Positions 44,929 through 56,687 of a stretch of DNA of 64,000 nucleotides are shown here, one piece after another. How positions within the stretch are numbered: the first letter of the stretch is position 1; the number at the start of each line of letters is the position of its first letter. The stretch comes from Novosphingobium meiothermophilum (GTDB taxonomy: Bacteria > Pseudomonadota > Alphaproteobacteria > Sphingomonadales > Sphingomonadaceae). The notes beneath the pieces were generated by a model, which was not told where the DNA came from, ran no database searches, and saw only the letters and a list, made by a program, of their open reading frames with translations. The stretch lies in assembly GCF_003171715.1 (NCBI RefSeq), contig NZ_QGHL01000004.1, forward strand, positions 310,001 to 374,000, in the 5' to 3' direction. Made by a program: the position numbers and the translations under genes.

Positions 44929-45723
44929 ATGAGGACACCGCCCAGCCGCATTGCCATCCTGTGCGCCGCCGCCCTGCTGGGGACCGGCGCGAAGGCCGCA
45001 GAAATCCGCAGTTCTGCCGCCATCTCAGCGCAACAGCCCGATGACGGCGAATCGCTGCCTTATCTCCAGTGCGTTCCTTACGCACGGCAGGTATCGGGCA
45101 TCCAGATCTATGGCGATGCGTTAACCTGGTGGGATCAGGCCGAGGGCCGCTATGCCCGTGGCCACAGGCCCAAACCCGGCGCGGTGATGAGCTTTGCCCC
45201 TTATGGCCGGATGGAACTGGGCCATGTCGCTGCGGTCAGCAAGGTTATCGATTCGCGCACTGTCCTGCTGCGCCACGCCAACTGGTCGCCCATCGATGGG
45301 CGCCGCGGACAGATCGAGGATGATGTGCGCGCGGTGGATGTTTCACCGGAAAACGACTGGTCGCAAGTGCGCGTCTGGTATGCGCCGATCGGCAATCTTG
45401 GCACCACCGCGTGGCCCGTGAACGGCTTCATCTATCCCGAAAAGCCGGGCAAGCAGAAGGGCTTTACCCTGCTTGCGGCAAGATCGTCCGCGCCGGTGGC
45501 CAAGGCTGCCGAACTGCCGGAATCGCGGATCGGTGCCGATTTTCTGAAGGGCATTCGCCCGGAAGTTGACGTGAAGGCCGCACCCGCACGGCGGATGCTT
45601 TCGCAAAGCTATGCAAGGCCCGATGCCGCCAATGCCAAGGGCGCTGCAAACCGCCCGTCAAGCCTGAAGCCGGCGCTTGCGGATGACCCCATCGGGCGCA
45701 TCATTGCGGCCAGGACCCGCTGA
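44929..45723 (+). CDS. Secreted CHAP-domain amidase/endopeptidase
   Basis: 264 residues: signal peptide (to about residue 24, TGAKAAE), then a CHAP (NlpC/P60-like) domain with the Cys nucleophile in YLQCVPYARQVSG, His in LGHVAAVSKV and the polar third residue near LRHANWSP. The remaining about 100 residues are low-complexity with no known domain. Such proteins cut peptidoglycan peptides. Start ATG 44929; an in-frame GTG at 44920 is possible. Divergent from der. Confidence 0.88.
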   Translation: MRTPPSRIAILCAAALLGTGAKAAEIRSSAAISAQQPDDGESLPYLQCVPYARQVSGIQIYGDALTWWDQAEGRYARGHRPKPGAVMSFAPYGRMELGHVAAVSKVIDSRTVLLRHANWSPIDGRRGQIEDDVRAVDVSPENDWSQVRVWYAPIGNLGTTAWPVNGFIYPEKPGKQKGFTLLAARSSAPVAKAAELPESRIGADFLKGIRPEVDVKAAPARRMLSQSYARPDAANAKGAANRPSSLKPALADDPIGRIIAARTR

Positions 45724-45727
45724 AGCG

Positions 45728-45757
45728 GCGCGCCCCCTGTTCGCACAGGAGGCGCGC
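45728..45757. terminator. Bidirectional terminator hairpin
   Basis: GCGCGCC-C-CCTGT-TCGC-ACAGG-A-GGCGCGC, a 12-bp stem with one mismatch, in the 40-nt gap between the convergent CHAP and mmsB stops. Confidence 0.75.
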
Positions 45758-45763
45758 AAGCAT

Positions 45764-46633
45764 TCAGAGCGACTTGATGATCGCCGAAAAATCGAGCCCC
45801 GCGTTGCCCGCTTCGGCAAAGGCGGCATAGAGTTCTTCGGCACGCGCGCCCATGGGCACCTGCGCACCGGCGTCCTTTGCCGCTGCCATGGCCAGCTTCA
45901 GATCCTTGAGCATCAGGGCCGTGGCGAAACCGCCCTGATACCCGTTGTCGGCGGGCGACTGCGGCCCCACACCCGGAACCGGGCAATATGAGGTCATCGA
46001 CCAGCACTGGCCCGATGCCTTCGACGAAATGTCGTAGAAGGTCTGGAGGTCCAGCCCCAGCTTCTCGGCCATGGCGAATGTCTCGCAGGTGGCGACCATC
46101 GAGGCGCCCAGCAGCATGTTGTTGCAGATCTTGGCGGCCTGCCCGGCGCCGCTGGCCCCGGCATGGATCACGGCCTTGCCCATGGCGGCAAGGATCGGCT
46201 GCGCGCGGGCGAAGGCTTCATCGCTGCCGCCGACCATGAAGGTCAGCGTGCCGCCGTTGGCCGCCGCGATCCCGCCCGAAACCGGCGCATCGACCATGGC
46301 ATAGCCGGCTTGGGCAGCGGCCGCCGCCACTTCGCGCGCGGTTGCCACATCGATCGTCGAGCAATCGAGCAGCAGCGCCGTGGTGGGCGCGTGGCCGATA
46401 ACGTCCGCCGTATAGACCGACTTCACGATGGCCCCGTTGGGGAGCATCGAAACAACCGCATCAGCCCCCTGCACCGCTTCCTTGACCGAGGTATAGGTGG
46501 TGCAGCCGTTTTCCTTCGCGCGTTCCAGCGCAGTTTCGGCCAGATCGAAGGCGTGAACATCATGGCCTGCCTTGACGAGGTTTGCGGCCATGCCGCCGCC
46601 CATATTGCCAAGTCCGATGAAAGCGATTTTCAT
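45764..46633 (-). CDS. mmsB: 3-hydroxyisobutyrate dehydrogenase
   Basis: 289-residue NAD-dependent beta-hydroxyacid dehydrogenase that makes methylmalonate semialdehyde in valine breakdown. MKIAFIGLGNMGGGMAANLVKAGHDVHAFD is the NAD motif, DAPVSGG the substrate loop, GQAAKICNNMLLG carries the catalytic Lys. Last gene of the acad-hibch-ech-mmsB operon, 4 nt after ech. Confidence 0.96.
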   Translation of the reverse strand: MKIAFIGLGNMGGGMAANLVKAGHDVHAFDLAETALERAKENGCTTYTSVKEAVQGADAVVSMLPNGAIVKSVYTADVIGHAPTTALLLDCSTIDVATAREVAAAAAQAGYAMVDAPVSGGIAAANGGTLTFMVGGSDEAFARAQPILAAMGKAVIHAGASGAGQAAKICNNMLLGASMVATCETFAMAEKLGLDLQTFYDISSKASGQCWSMTSYCPVPGVGPQSPADNGYQGGFATALMLKDLKLAMAAAKDAGAQVPMGARAEELYAAFAEAGNAGLDFSAIIKSL

Positions 46634-46637
46634 GGGC

Positions 46638-47420
46638 TTACTTCCCCTTCCAGACGCCAGGACGCTTTTCGATGAAGGCTTTCATGCCTTCGGCCTTGTC
46701 CTCGGTGGCGGTCAGGATCTGGAACACGCGGCGTTCGAACAAAAGGCCCTGATCAAGCGTCGTTTCGAACGCGGCATTGACCATTTCCTTGTTGGCGACT
46801 GCGGCCATCGGCGGCATCGCGGCGATGGTTTCCGCCGCTTTCAGCGCTTCGGCCACCAGATCGGCAAGCGGCACCACGCGGCTGACAAGCCCGGAACGCT
46901 CCGCCTCGGCAGCGTCCATCATGCGGCCGGTCAGGCACATGTCCATCGCCTTGGCCTTGCCCACAGCGCGGGTCAGGCGCTGCGATCCGCCCATGCCCGG
47001 AGCCACGCCCAGCTTGATTTCGGGCTGGCCGAACTTTGCCGTGTCGGACGCGATGATGAAATCGGCCATCATCGCCAGTTCGCAGCCGCCGCCGAGGGCA
47101 AACCCGTTGACCGCCGCGATCCACGGTTTGCGCGTGGTCTTGACGATATGGCTGGTCCACTTCGCGAAGAAGTCCTCGTTATAGAAATCGGCCGCCGGCT
47201 TTTCGGCCATTTCCTTGATGTCGGCCCCTGCCGCAAAGGCTTTCTCGCCCGATCCGGTCAGCACCGCGCAGCGCTGCGAAGCATCGGCCTCGAAAGCGGC
47301 AAAGGCTTCGATCAGTTCGGCCAGAACCTGCGAGTTGAGCGCATTGAGCGCCTGCGGACGGTTGAGCGTGATGAGGGTGACGGCACCCTTCTGTTCAACA
47401 AGGATCGTTTCAAAGGTCAT
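46638..47420 (-). CDS. Enoyl-CoA hydratase (valine pathway)
   Basis: 260-residue crotonase-fold enzyme. Oxyanion-hole segments [14 protein letters not shown] and [11 protein letters not shown]; catalytic glutamates in the ELAMMADF and [14 protein letters not shown] segments, as in mitochondrial-type short-chain hydratases. Position between the dehydrogenase/hydrolase genes and mmsB indicates hydration of methacrylyl-CoA to 3-hydroxyisobutyryl-CoA. The ATG at 47420 overlaps the HIBCH stop by 4 nt. Confidence 0.94.
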   Translation of the reverse strand: MTFETILVEQKGAVTLITLNRPQALNALNSQVLAELIEAFAAFEADASQRCAVLTGSGEKAFAAGADIKEMAEKPAADFYNEDFFAKWTSHIVKTTRKPWIAAVNGFALGGGCELAMMADFIIASDTAKFGQPEIKLGVAPGMGGSQRLTRAVGKAKAMDMCLTGRMMDAAEAERSGLVSRVVPLADLVAEALKAAETIAAMPPMAAVANKEMVNAAFETTLDQGLLFERRVFQILTATEDKAEGMKAFIEKRPGVWKGK

Positions 47421-48487
47421 AGCGGTTTCCATTCCTCATCGGCGCCAAGCGGCGCAAAGATCTGGTCGAGCAGTTCGTCGGTGACGTCTTCGGGAGTGGC
47501 CGGGTTCCATTTTGGCGCGTTGTCCTTGTCGACGATGACCGCGCGCACCCCTTCGGCAAAATCGGGCAGCGTCAGCACCCGCGCGCCCACCCGGTATTCC
47601 ATTGCCATGTTTGCGGCAAAATCGGGCAGCGTCAGGCTTGTGGCAAGCTGGCGCAGCGCCACCTTGCAGGTCTGCGGGCTTTTTGTGGCCAGCGTTGCCA
47701 GCGTATCGCGCGCAAAGTCGCTGTCCTCGGCGGCAAGCGCGGCAAGAATGTCTTCATAGCGGTTGGCCGCAAAGAGGCGCTCGATCGCGGCAGCGTGGGC
47801 GGCAATCTTCGCCTCTGGCGGCACGGCCGACAATTCGCGCAGGATCGCCGCGATGGCACCCGGATCGGCGGCAATGCGCGCCTTGGCTTCGGCCAGATTG
47901 GCTGCGGGCACATAGTGCGTGGCAAGCCCGGCCCAGAGGCATTCCGCCCCGTCAAGCCGCGCGCCGGTGAGCGCCAGATACTGGCCCAGACGCCCCTTCA
48001 GCCGCGAAAGATACCATCCGCCGCCCACATCGGGAAACAGGCCAATCCCGGTTTCCGGCATGGCGAGCTTGGTGTTCTCGGTTGCCACGCGCCAGGTTGC
48101 AGGCCCGGAAATGCCCACGCCCCCGCCCATGGTGATGCCGTCCATGAATGCCACCACAGGCTTGCCGTAGGTCATCAGCAAGTGATTGAGCTGATACTCG
48201 TCGTGGAAGAACTTGCGGCCCGATGCACCGCCATCGTTGAGCGCCGAATTGCGCAGGAAGGCAATGTCACCGCCGGCACAGAACCCGCGCGAAAGCTTGG
48301 GATCACCATCGGCGGCCACCTGATGGTCGATCAGAACCGCTTCCACGGCGGGATCGCTGCGCCATTCCAGCAAGGCAGCGGTCATGGCGTGAACCATGTC
48401 GAGCGTGAGGGCATGGATCGCCCGTGGCCGGTTGAGCGAAATGATCCCCGCCGCGCGTTCGCGCCGGACCAGAATGTCGTCGGTCAC
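47417..48487 (-). CDS. 3-hydroxyisobutyryl-CoA hydrolase
   Basis: 356-residue crotonase-superfamily hydrolase of the HIBCH type. Longer than hydratases, with [59 protein letters not shown] and the C-terminal domain containing [10 protein letters not shown] and [16 protein letters not shown]. It releases CoA from 3-hydroxyisobutyryl-CoA, preventing methacrylyl-CoA build-up. Overlaps both neighbours by 4 nt. Confidence 0.95.
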   Translation of the reverse strand: MTDDILVRRERAAGIISLNRPRAIHALTLDMVHAMTAALLEWRSDPAVEAVLIDHQVAADGDPKLSRGFCAGGDIAFLRNSALNDGGASGRKFFHDEYQLNHLLMTYGKPVVAFMDGITMGGGVGISGPATWRVATENTKLAMPETGIGLFPDVGGGWYLSRLKGRLGQYLALTGARLDGAECLWAGLATHYVPAANLAEAKARIAADPGAIAAILRELSAVPPEAKIAAHAAAIERLFAANRYEDILAALAAEDSDFARDTLATLATKSPQTCKVALRQLATSLTLPDFAANMAMEYRVGARVLTLPDFAEGVRAVIVDKDNAPKWNPATPEDVTDELLDQIFAPLGADEEWKPL

Positions 48488-49626
48488 TTCAGCAAGTCCC
48501 TTCCCACGATCATGCGCATGACTTCGTTGGTGCCCTCAAGGATCCGGTGCACGCGCAGATCGCGCCAGAACCGCTCGATCGGGTAATCGCGCAGATAGCC
48601 ATAGCCACCGAACATCTGGAGCGCGCGGTCCACGATCGAGGAGCCGCTGTCGGTCGAGAGCTTCTTGGCCATGGCGGAAAACCGGGTCTTGTCGGGCGCA
48701 TTGGCCGTTACCTTGGCTGCGGCCAGATAGAGCAGCGCACGCGCGGCTTCCAGATCGGTTGCCATGTCGGCCAGCACGAACTGGGTGTTCTGGAACTCGG
48801 CAATCGTCTTGCCGAACTGGCGGCGGTCCTTGACGTAGCGGATCGCTTCATCAAGGCAGCGCTGCGCCCCGCCGAGCGAGCAGGCACCGATGTTGAGACG
48901 TCCGCCATCAAGCCCGGCCATCGCAAACCGGAAACCATCACCCTCCTCACCCACGCGATTGGCCACCGGCACGCGGGCATTGTCGAAGATGACCTGCGCG
49001 GTTGGCGAGGCATTCCAGCCCAGCTTCTTTTCCGGCGCACCAAAGCTGACGCCGGGAGTGTCCTTGTCAACCACCACGCACGAGATGCCCTTCGGGCCGT
49101 CTTCGCCAGTGCGCACCATCACCACATAGACATCGTTCACCCCGCCGCCCGAAATGAACTGCTTGGTGCCGTTGAGCACGTAGTCATTGCCATCGCGGCG
49201 CGCCGTGGTTTTCAGCGCCGCCGCATCAGACCCCGATCCCGGCTCGGTCAGGCAATAGCTTGCCATGCGGTCCATGGTGACAAGATCGGGCAAATAGCGC
49301 GATTTCAGTTCATCCCCGCCGAACCTGTCGATCATCCAGGCGGCCATGTTGTGGATCGAAATGAAGGCGCTGGTCGTGGGGCAGCCATAAGCCATGGCCT
49401 CCATGATGAGCGCCGCTTCCAGACGGCCAAGCCCGATGCCGCCCGATTCCTCGCTGACATAGATTGCCGCAAAGCCCAGTTCGGCAGCCGCCTTGATCGT
49501 CTCGCGCGGGAAGTGGTGCTCTTCATCCCATTGTGCGGCAAACGGCGTGATCGCATCGGCGGTAAAGCGCCGCGCCATGTCCTGAATGGCGATCTGGTCT
49601 TCGGTAAGGCCAAACTGATCGGTCAT
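48484..49626 (-). CDS. Isobutyryl-CoA (acyl-CoA) dehydrogenase
   Basis: 380-residue FAD enzyme. YCLTEPGSGSDAAALKTTA is the flavin/substrate segment; RRQFGKTIAEFQNTQFVLADMATDLEAARALL, MFGGYGYLRDYPIERFWRDLRVHRILEGTNEVMRMIVGRDLL (long C-terminal run at about residues 335-378) holds the catalytic-Glu loop at EGTNE. First gene of the valine operon, so it most probably converts isobutyryl-CoA to methacrylyl-CoA. Confidence 0.95.
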   Translation of the reverse strand: MTDQFGLTEDQIAIQDMARRFTADAITPFAAQWDEEHHFPRETIKAAAELGFAAIYVSEESGGIGLGRLEAALIMEAMAYGCPTTSAFISIHNMAAWMIDRFGGDELKSRYLPDLVTMDRMASYCLTEPGSGSDAAALKTTARRDGNDYVLNGTKQFISGGGVNDVYVVMVRTGEDGPKGISCVVVDKDTPGVSFGAPEKKLGWNASPTAQVIFDNARVPVANRVGEEGDGFRFAMAGLDGGRLNIGACSLGGAQRCLDEAIRYVKDRRQFGKTIAEFQNTQFVLADMATDLEAARALLYLAAAKVTANAPDKTRFSAMAKKLSTDSGSSIVDRALQMFGGYGYLRDYPIERFWRDLRVHRILEGTNEVMRMIVGRDLLK

Positions 49627-49714
49627 GTCTCTCTTCCCGTTGCGCAGGACAAAAGCCCCGCGCCTTTAGAACTGATGTGTGGCGGTTGTCGCCCGCCATC
49701 CCTTCGCCCCGCCG

Positions 49715-50014
49715 TTATCCGCACGAAATGCGGACAATCGTGTAATCATCATCATAGGCCACCGTCAGCCGGTCAGCCCGGTAATCCATCGTCATGGCGC
49801 TGCGCGGCGGTCCCCAGCGGAGGGTGCGCGCACCAGAGAGACGAAGCAGCGTTTCTCCGCTGGCGGCGCTGGCCTTGTGGCCCACATGCGATTGCAGGTT
49901 GTCGGCGTTGCAGACCCCCGCCTGCGCCTGCCTTGGCAATTCGGCGCTCTCCTGCGGGGAAGCGCAAGCCTGTGCGAACAGGACGACGGGGGAAAGAACC
50001 AGAAAACGCTTCAT
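49715..50014 (-). CDS. I78-family peptidase inhibitor-like protein
   Basis: 99-residue exported protein: signal peptide or lipoprotein leader (VVLFAQACAS), then a C-N-A-D-N-L motif, HVGHKAS, ETLLRLSGARTLRWGPPRSAMTMDYRADRLTV and final YTIVRISCG, matching the inhibitor I78 (Aspergillus elastase inhibitor) fold. It would sit in the periplasm and inhibit serine proteases. Functionally unrelated to the valine genes on each side. Confidence 0.85.
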   Translation of the reverse strand: MKRFLVLSPVVLFAQACASPQESAELPRQAQAGVCNADNLQSHVGHKASAASGETLLRLSGARTLRWGPPRSAMTMDYRADRLTVAYDDDYTIVRISCG

Positions 50015-50095
50015 CGGGAAAACTCCGGCACGGTTGCAGATCAGCTTTGCAACGCACACCGGAGCCATCCTTTCCGCAAGCCTTTTCGAACAGTC

Positions 50096-51592
50096 TCAAC
50101 CCATCGTCGGGATCACGAAGGCATTGCCGCCATCCACCGAACCATCCGGCCAGCGCTGCGTAACGGTCTTGACCTTGGTCCAGAACTTCACGCCTTCCAT
50201 GCCGTGCTGATTGGTGTCGCCGAAGGCAGAGCGCTTCCAGCCGCCGAAGGTGTGATAGGCCACCGGGACCGGGATCGGCACATTGATGCCGACCATGCCC
50301 ACGTTGACCCTTGCCGCGAACTCGCGCGCGGCACGGCCATTGCGCGTAAAGATCGCAACGCCGTTGCCATACTGGTGCTTGCTCGGCAGTTCGAGCGCCT
50401 GCTCGAAGTTTTCGGCGCGAACGATCTGGAGCACGGGGCCGAAGATCTCGTTATGATAGCTGTCCATGTCGGGGGTGACATGGTCGATCAGCGTCGGGCC
50501 GACAAAGAAGCCGTTCTCATGGCCCTGCAGCTTGAAGCCGCGCCCGTCGATGACCAGTTCGCCGCCTTCCTCGACGCACTTGGCGATCCAGCCTTCGACC
50601 TTTTCCTTGTGCGCCTGCGTGACCACGGGGCCATAGTGCGCATCGGGGTCGGTCGAAATGCCGACCTTGAGCGCATGGATCGCCGGGATCAGCTTGGCGC
50701 GCAGCTTTTCTGCGGTCTCTTCGCCAACCGGCACGACCACGGGCAGCGCCATGCAGCGTTCGCCGGCCGAACCGAAGGCCGCGCCGCACAGATCGTTCAC
50801 CACCTGATCGAGATCGGCATCGGGCATGACAATGCCGTGGTTCTTCGCGCCGCCCATCGCCTGCACGCGCTTTCCGGCGGCAACCCCGCGATTGTAGACA
50901 TAGTGGGCGATGTCCGACGAACCGACGAAGCTGACCGCACCGATCGCCGGGTGATCGAGGATCGCATCGACCATTTCCTTGTCGCCATGCACCACCTGGC
51001 AGATGCCCTCAGGCAGGCCCGCCTCGATGAACAGTTCGGCAAGGCGCACCGGCACCGAAGGATCGCGCTCGGACGGCTTGATGATAAAGGCGTTGCCCGT
51101 GGCAATGGCAATCGCGCTCATCCACAGGGGGATCATGCCAGGGAAGTTGAACGGGGTTATGCCCGCGCCGATGCCGATGGGCTGACGCATCGAATAGACA
51201 TCGATGCCGGGGCCTGCGCCCTGCGTATATTCGCCCTTCAGCACATGCGGAATGCCACAGGCAAACTCGACCACTTCAAGACCGCGCTGGATGTCGCCCT
51301 TGGCATCGGCAATCACCTTGCCGTGTTCGGACGAAAGCATGTGCGCAAGGCTGTCCATGTTCGCCTCGACCAGTTCCTTGAAACGGAACATCACGCGAGC
51401 GCGGCGCTGCGGATTGGTTGCCGCCCAGGCGGGCTGGGCCTTGAGTGCAGCCTGCACCGCACGCTCAAGCGTTTCCGCCGTGCCGAGCGCGACTTCGGCC
51501 TGAATGCCGCCATTGTTGGGATCGAAGATCGGGCTCTTGCGCGCGGGCGCGCCGCCAGAGCCGCCGACGATGAAATGATCTACCAGACGCAT
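50096..51592 (-). CDS. mmsA: Methylmalonate-semialdehyde dehydrogenase (CoA-acylating)
   Basis: 498-residue aldehyde dehydrogenase-fold enzyme that converts (methyl)malonate semialdehyde to propionyl-CoA or acetyl-CoA plus CO2. ITPFNFPGMIPLWM, IKPSERDPSVP, AMGGAKNHGIVMPDAD and catalytic Cys in GSAGERCMALPV are diagnostic; the usual Glu general base is absent as is normal for MmsA. It completes valine degradation. Divergent from the LysR gene at 51753, which probably controls it. Confidence 0.97.
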   Translation of the reverse strand: MRLVDHFIVGGSGGAPARKSPIFDPNNGGIQAEVALGTAETLERAVQAALKAQPAWAATNPQRRARVMFRFKELVEANMDSLAHMLSSEHGKVIADAKGDIQRGLEVVEFACGIPHVLKGEYTQGAGPGIDVYSMRQPIGIGAGITPFNFPGMIPLWMSAIAIATGNAFIIKPSERDPSVPVRLAELFIEAGLPEGICQVVHGDKEMVDAILDHPAIGAVSFVGSSDIAHYVYNRGVAAGKRVQAMGGAKNHGIVMPDADLDQVVNDLCGAAFGSAGERCMALPVVVPVGEETAEKLRAKLIPAIHALKVGISTDPDAHYGPVVTQAHKEKVEGWIAKCVEEGGELVIDGRGFKLQGHENGFFVGPTLIDHVTPDMDSYHNEIFGPVLQIVRAENFEQALELPSKHQYGNGVAIFTRNGRAAREFAARVNVGMVGINVPIPVPVAYHTFGGWKRSAFGDTNQHGMEGVKFWTKVKTVTQRWPDGSVDGGNAFVIPTMG

Positions 51593-51752
51593 GGGATTCC
51601 TCTTCTCGCCAAAACTGCCTGAACCCCACATGCGCCCATGAAGGATTGCAGGCAACCAGTGAATATGCGAGGTTCACCTGCATTCTTGCAGGATGGTTCC
51701 GCCCGTTGGGAGGCGCCTTCGCCGCGCAGGATCAGACCACCGGAAACAGCCA

Positions 51753-52649
51753 ATGCCGCATAGCGACTGGAACGATTTTCAGGCCTTCCTCGCCGTGGCC
51801 CGTGCCGGGCAACTGGCGCGCGCGGCCGCGGTCATGGGCGTGGATGCCACCACCATCGGGCGGCGGCTACGACGCCTTGAACAGCGCATCGGTGCGACGC
51901 TGTTCGAGCAGACCCGCGAAGGCCAGGTGCTGACCGAAGCGGGCGAGGCCATGCTGGCGCAAGTGGAAGCCATGGATCAGGCAGCCGCCCGCATTGCCGA
52001 AACCGCTGCGGGCGGCGGCGGCATAGCCGGAACCTTGCGCATCAGTCTTTCCGAAGGGTTCGGAACATGGATCGTCGCGCCTGCCATGCGCGATTTCGTG
52101 GATGCCAATCCGCGCCTCGTCATCGACCTCGTCGCGTCTTCGGGCTTTCTCAGCCCGTCGAAGCGCGAGGCCGATATTGCCGTCACGCTCTCGCGCCCGC
52201 GCGCCGGACCGGTGATCGCGGGCAAGCTCTCGGACTATGCGCTCCGGCTCTATGCCACGCGCGGCTATCTGGCGCAGAAAGGATCGCCCCGGCGCGCCGC
52301 CGAACTGGCACATGGCCACCGTCTCGTCGGCTATATTCCGGACCTGCTCTATGCACCGGAACTGCGCTATCTGGCCGAGATCGAACCCGACCTTTCGGCC
52401 GATGTGCGATCGTCATCAATCATTGCCCAGCACCGGATGATTGCCGCAGGGGCCGGGATCGGCGTGCTGCCCTGCTTCATCGGCGATGCTGACAAGTGGC
52501 TGGTCCCCGTCCTGCCGGAACGGCGCATCACCCGTTCATTCTGGCTGGTCACGCACAAGGACACGCACAATCTCGCCCGCGTGCGCGCCTTCAAGGAATG
52601 GCTCACCGCGCTCGTCACGCGCGAACGGAGCCGCCTCCTGCCGCGATGA
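51753..52649 (+). CDS. LysR family transcriptional regulator (valine locus)
   Basis: 298-residue LTTR. HTH: FQAFLAVARAGQLARAAAVMGVDATTIGRRLRRLEQRIGATLFEQTREGQVLTEAG; effector-binding domain from about residue 92. Start ATG 51753 follows the usual spacing and gives MPHSDWNDFQAF. The 160-nt divergent region (51593-51752) to mmsA should carry the shared promoters; no clear dyad was recognised there. Confidence 0.9.
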   Translation: MPHSDWNDFQAFLAVARAGQLARAAAVMGVDATTIGRRLRRLEQRIGATLFEQTREGQVLTEAGEAMLAQVEAMDQAAARIAETAAGGGGIAGTLRISLSEGFGTWIVAPAMRDFVDANPRLVIDLVASSGFLSPSKREADIAVTLSRPRAGPVIAGKLSDYALRLYATRGYLAQKGSPRRAAELAHGHRLVGYIPDLLYAPELRYLAEIEPDLSADVRSSSIIAQHRMIAAGAGIGVLPCFIGDADKWLVPVLPERRITRSFWLVTHKDTHNLARVRAFKEWLTALVTRERSRLLPR

Positions 52650-52658
52650 AGCGCAGGA

Positions 52659-52982
52659 TCAGGCTCTGGCGACCGGCGCGTCCTCGCCCAGATCCTCGTA
52701 CCAAGCCTCGACCGGGCCATTGAGCTTGATCGTCAGCGGGTTGCCCTTGCGGTCCATGGTCTTGCCCGCCTGCACCCGCACCCAGCCTTCGGAAATCGAG
52801 TATTCCTCGACATTGTTGCGCACCACGCCCTTGAAGCGGATACCCACGCCCCTGCGCAGCTTTTCCGCGTCGAAGTAGGGGCTGCGCGGATTGATGGCCA
52901 GACGATCCGGCGGCACATCTGCGCCGGCAGCGGCAACGGGAACAGCAGGGGCGGTTTCAGGCGAGGGGCTTTCTTCGGTCAT
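52659..52982 (-). CDS. DUF3297 protein
   Basis: 107 residues. After a disordered Pro/Ala-rich N-terminus comes the DUF3297 core: DRLAINPRSPYFDAEKLRRGVGIRFKG, NNVEEYSISEGWVRVQAGKTMDRKGNPLTIKLNGPVEAWYED. Sometimes labelled glutathione-peroxidase-like without experimental support; function unknown. Convergent with the LysR gene. Confidence 0.88.
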   Translation of the reverse strand: MTEESPSPETAPAVPVAAAGADVPPDRLAINPRSPYFDAEKLRRGVGIRFKGVVRNNVEEYSISEGWVRVQAGKTMDRKGNPLTIKLNGPVEAWYEDLGEDAPVARA

Positions 52983-53081
52983 GGCCGGTGCAAATATCTT
53001 GATTGCCCCACTTGTCAATCAACGCAGACCATCGTAGAGGCGCGCCCCTGTCGGGCAGCCATCTTGCCGGTTGCCACGGGC

Positions 53082-53156
53082 GGGCGCGTAGCTCAGCGGT
53101 AGAGCACACCCTTCACACGGGTGGGGTCACAGGTTCAATCCCTGTCGCGCCCACCA
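53082..53156 (+). tRNA. tRNA-Val (anticodon CAC)
   Basis: 75 nt with encoded CCA. Acceptor GGGCGCG/CGCGCCC, discriminator A; D-arm GTAGCTCAGCGGTAGAGC; anticodon stem CACCC/GGGTG with loop TTCACAC and anticodon CAC at 53114-53116; T-arm with GGTTCAATCC. All arms pair. Confidence 0.97.
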
Positions 53157-53327
53157 TCCTTTCCCTTACCGGAAATGATGGAACAGCCATCTGGCTGGCC
53201 GGGTTGTTGCGGACCTGAAGCCCCCCCTAGAGACGCCACACGTGATTCGGCCCTTTTTGCTGGCGACATTGGCGCCGAGGCGTGCCAGAGAAGCGCGAAA
53301 CACAATGCACTGCCGGAACCACTGGAA

Positions 53328-54431
53328 ATGAGCCAGCCATCGCGCCGCACGAGCGGCCTGCAAAAAGGCAGCTTCCTGCTGATCCTTGCCACGGTAAGCA
53401 TCATCATGGCCAGCGTGGTCTGGCCCTTTGCCACGACATTGCTGTGGTCGGCGTTGGCAGCTGTCATGTTTCAGCCGCTCTATCGCAGGATGCTGAGACT
53501 GCTGGGGGGGCGGCGCAATCCGGCGGCCCTGCTTTCGCTGCTCATCATCTTCTGCGCCGTGCTGGCACCGGCCCTGTGGATCGGCTGGATGGTGGTTCAG
53601 GAGGCTGTCCAGCTCGTCAATTTCCTGCAGGCCAACCCGCTTGATCTGGCAAAGGTCTATGCTCGCATTCACGCAGCGCTTCCTGCCGCCGCGCAGCACG
53701 CCATCGACAACAGCGGCTGGGCCAGCCTTTCAGCCATACAAGCGCGCGTGCAGAAACTTCTGCTCGAAAGCTCCGGCCTGATCGCGCAGCAGGCGGTATC
53801 GTTCGGTGGCAGCGCGCTAGGCTTTGTCCTCTCGTTCCTGCTCGCGCTCTACATCGTGTTCTTTCTCCTGCGCGATGGCCACAGGATCGGGGAGATCATC
53901 CTTGAAAGCGTGCCCATCGAACGCGACATCGCCGACCGGCTGGCCGAACGTTTTCTCGGCATCGTGCGCGCCACGATCAAGGGCACGGGCGTGGTGGGGA
54001 TCGTCCAGGGCACGCTGGGCGGCATCACGCTGGCGATTGCGGGCATTTCCTGGGCCTTGCTCGGTGGTGTGCTGATGGTGATCCTCTCGATCATTCCGGT
54101 CATCGGCACGGTGGCGGTCTGGGGGCCGGTAGGGCTGTGGCTGCTGGCAACCGGCGCGCTCTGGCAGGGATTGTTTGTGCTCATCACCGGCTTCGTGGTC
54201 ATCAGTTCGGTCGATAACGTGCTGCGCCCGATCCTCGTCGGGCGCGATACTGGCATTCCTGACTGGATCGTTCTCGTCACAACGCTGGGAGGAATCAGCC
54301 TCGTCGGCTTTTCCGGCATCGTGCTTGGCCCGCTTGCCGCCGGACTGTTCCTTGCCTGCTGGTCGATCCTGCGCGAACAGCATCTGGCTGCCGCAGGCCG
54401 CCTTCCCGCCGACGCTGCGTCCCAAGCCTGA
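53328..54431 (+). CDS. AI-2E family (PerM-type) membrane permease
   Basis: 367-residue membrane protein with about eight transmembrane helices. VVWPFATTLLWSALAAVMFQPLYRRM, FVLSFLLALYIVFFLLRDGHRI, GGVLMVILSIIPVIGTVAVWGPVGLWLL and VDNVLRPILVGRDTGIPDWIVLVTTLGGISLVGFSGIVLGPL (about residues 291-332) are family hallmarks. Reported roles include autoinducer-2 export and Na+/H+ antiport; specificity is not predictable. ATG 53328 chosen; longer frames run into the tRNA. 90 nt before serS. Confidence 0.92.
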   Translation: MSQPSRRTSGLQKGSFLLILATVSIIMASVVWPFATTLLWSALAAVMFQPLYRRMLRLLGGRRNPAALLSLLIIFCAVLAPALWIGWMVVQEAVQLVNFLQANPLDLAKVYARIHAALPAAAQHAIDNSGWASLSAIQARVQKLLLESSGLIAQQAVSFGGSALGFVLSFLLALYIVFFLLRDGHRIGEIILESVPIERDIADRLAERFLGIVRATIKGTGVVGIVQGTLGGITLAIAGISWALLGGVLMVILSIIPVIGTVAVWGPVGLWLLATGALWQGLFVLITGFVVISSVDNVLRPILVGRDTGIPDWIVLVTTLGGISLVGFSGIVLGPLAAGLFLACWSILREQHLAAAGRLPADAASQA

Positions 54432-56683
<2,252 letters not shown>

Positions 56684-56687
56684 CGCG

